A stretch of DNA of 5,380 bases from positions 1 through 5,380 of the forward strand of contig JAJBWA010000089.1 in assembly GCA_031935845.1 (NCBI GenBank), given 5' to 3'. Positions 5,064 to 5,380 of this stretch are shown here, piece by piece. The notes beneath the pieces were generated by a model. It was not told the origin of the DNA, ran no database searches, and saw only the letters and a list, made by a program, of their open reading frames with translations. This DNA is from UBA9732 sp031935845 (GTDB lineage Bacteria; Spirochaetota; Spirochaetia; Sphaerochaetales; Sphaerochaetaceae). The position numbers were made by a program, and so were the translations under genes. Numbering within the stretch: position 1 is the stretch's first letter; each line of letters starts with the position of its first letter.

Positions 5064-5380
5064 ATGGGACGTTATTTCGGAACAGACGGATTCAGGGGAG
5101 AGTCAAACGTGACCCTCACTGCTGAGCATGCATACAAGGTCGGACGCTTTTTGGGCTGGTACTTCAGGAGCCTCAGGGAGCAGCGCGGTGACTCGGATAG
5201 CCCGAGGATCGTCATCGGAAAGGACACCAGAAGGTCATGCTACATGTTCGAGTACATGCTTGCCGGAGGAATCGTCGCATCCGGTGCGGACGTCTACCTG
5301 ATGCACGTCACCACAACGCCGTCCGTGGCATACATCGCACATGTTGACGACTTCGACTGCGGCATCATGATCACCGCTTC
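5064..5380 (+). CDS. glmM: Phosphoglucosamine mutase, N-terminal part, cut by window edge
   Basis: GlmM interconverts glucosamine-6-phosphate and glucosamine-1-phosphate on the route to UDP-GlcNAc for peptidoglycan. The 105 complete codons seen begin MGRYFGTDGFRGESN, matching the GlmM N-terminus (GxYFGTDGVRG), followed by VGRFLG, IVIGKDTRRS (sugar-phosphate mutase domain I), LAGGIVASGADV and TTPSVAYIA. The window ends in GIMITA plus the bases TC, which can only encode serine: this is residue 106, the phosphoserine of the usual SASHNP loop. About three quarters of the usual ~450 residues lie outside. The features are closer to GlmM than to phosphomannomutase/phosphoglucomutase (FGTDG near the very start, TPxVAY), though a related hexose-phosphate mutase cannot be fully excluded. 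It is the second gene of the operon starting at 4396. Confidence 0.87.
   Translation, partial: MGRYFGTDGFRGESNVTLTAEHAYKVGRFLGWYFRSLREQRGDSDSPRIVIGKDTRRSCYMFEYMLAGGIVASGADVYLMHVTTTPSVAYIAHVDDFDCGIMITA

Noticed and set aside
1..5380. Mobile element, CRISPR, phage, toxin-antitoxin or RNA gene
   Set aside because: No long inverted or direct repeats, spacer arrays, transposase or integrase motifs, tRNA-like folds or small paired genes were seen on either strand; the genes account for nearly all the window.

Overview
The window looks like ordinary chromosome of a bacterium with moderately high GC. The protein style suggests a spirochaete, possibly Sphaerochaeta or a relative. That placement rests on recall of a divergent PurD beginning with the residues GSGAKDH and on a short GlmU-like hexapeptide-repeat protein next to glmM, so it is tentative. 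Arginine AGG codons are common and TTA, CTA and TCA are rare. There is no RNA gene, CRISPR array, insertion sequence or phage gene.

Layout: (1) Positions 1-1250, minus strand, hold purD, cut by the window edge only a few codons before its end. (2) Positions 1251-1414 are a divergent control region with two promoters of the same unusual type, TTGACY, 17 bases, TACTTT, one for purD and one for the plus-strand genes. (3) Positions 1415-3169 hold a tight two-gene plus-strand operon: a TatD-type metal-dependent hydrolase and a DusB-type tRNA-dihydrouridine synthase with a GTG start. A terminator-like hairpin lies inside the last codons of dus. (4) Positions 3170-4264, minus strand, hold an AAA_14/DUF4143-type ATPase whose stop codon abuts the dus stop with no base between. 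Its Walker A is intact but the Walker B aspartate is asparagine, and it lacks a Shine-Dalgarno sequence. (5) Positions 4265-4395 are an AT-rich divergent control region with a 10-base element repeated at 22-23 base intervals and a good sigma70-type promoter facing right. (6) Positions 4396-5058 hold a 220-residue left-handed beta-helix protein that keeps nearly all the acetyltransferase active-site residues of GlmU at identical spacing. (7) Position 5064 to the edge is the start of glmM, ending at its catalytic serine.

The most coherent biology is at the right end. GlmM makes glucosamine-1-phosphate, and the gene five bases upstream encodes a protein with the active-site pattern of the enzyme that acetylates it. 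The left part is housekeeping (purine synthesis, nucleic acid or tRNA maintenance). I do not see a multi-gene defence or mobile system. The unusual points are substitutions in otherwise recognisable enzymes (PurD, the ATPase, TatD) and the architecture of the ATPase promoter.
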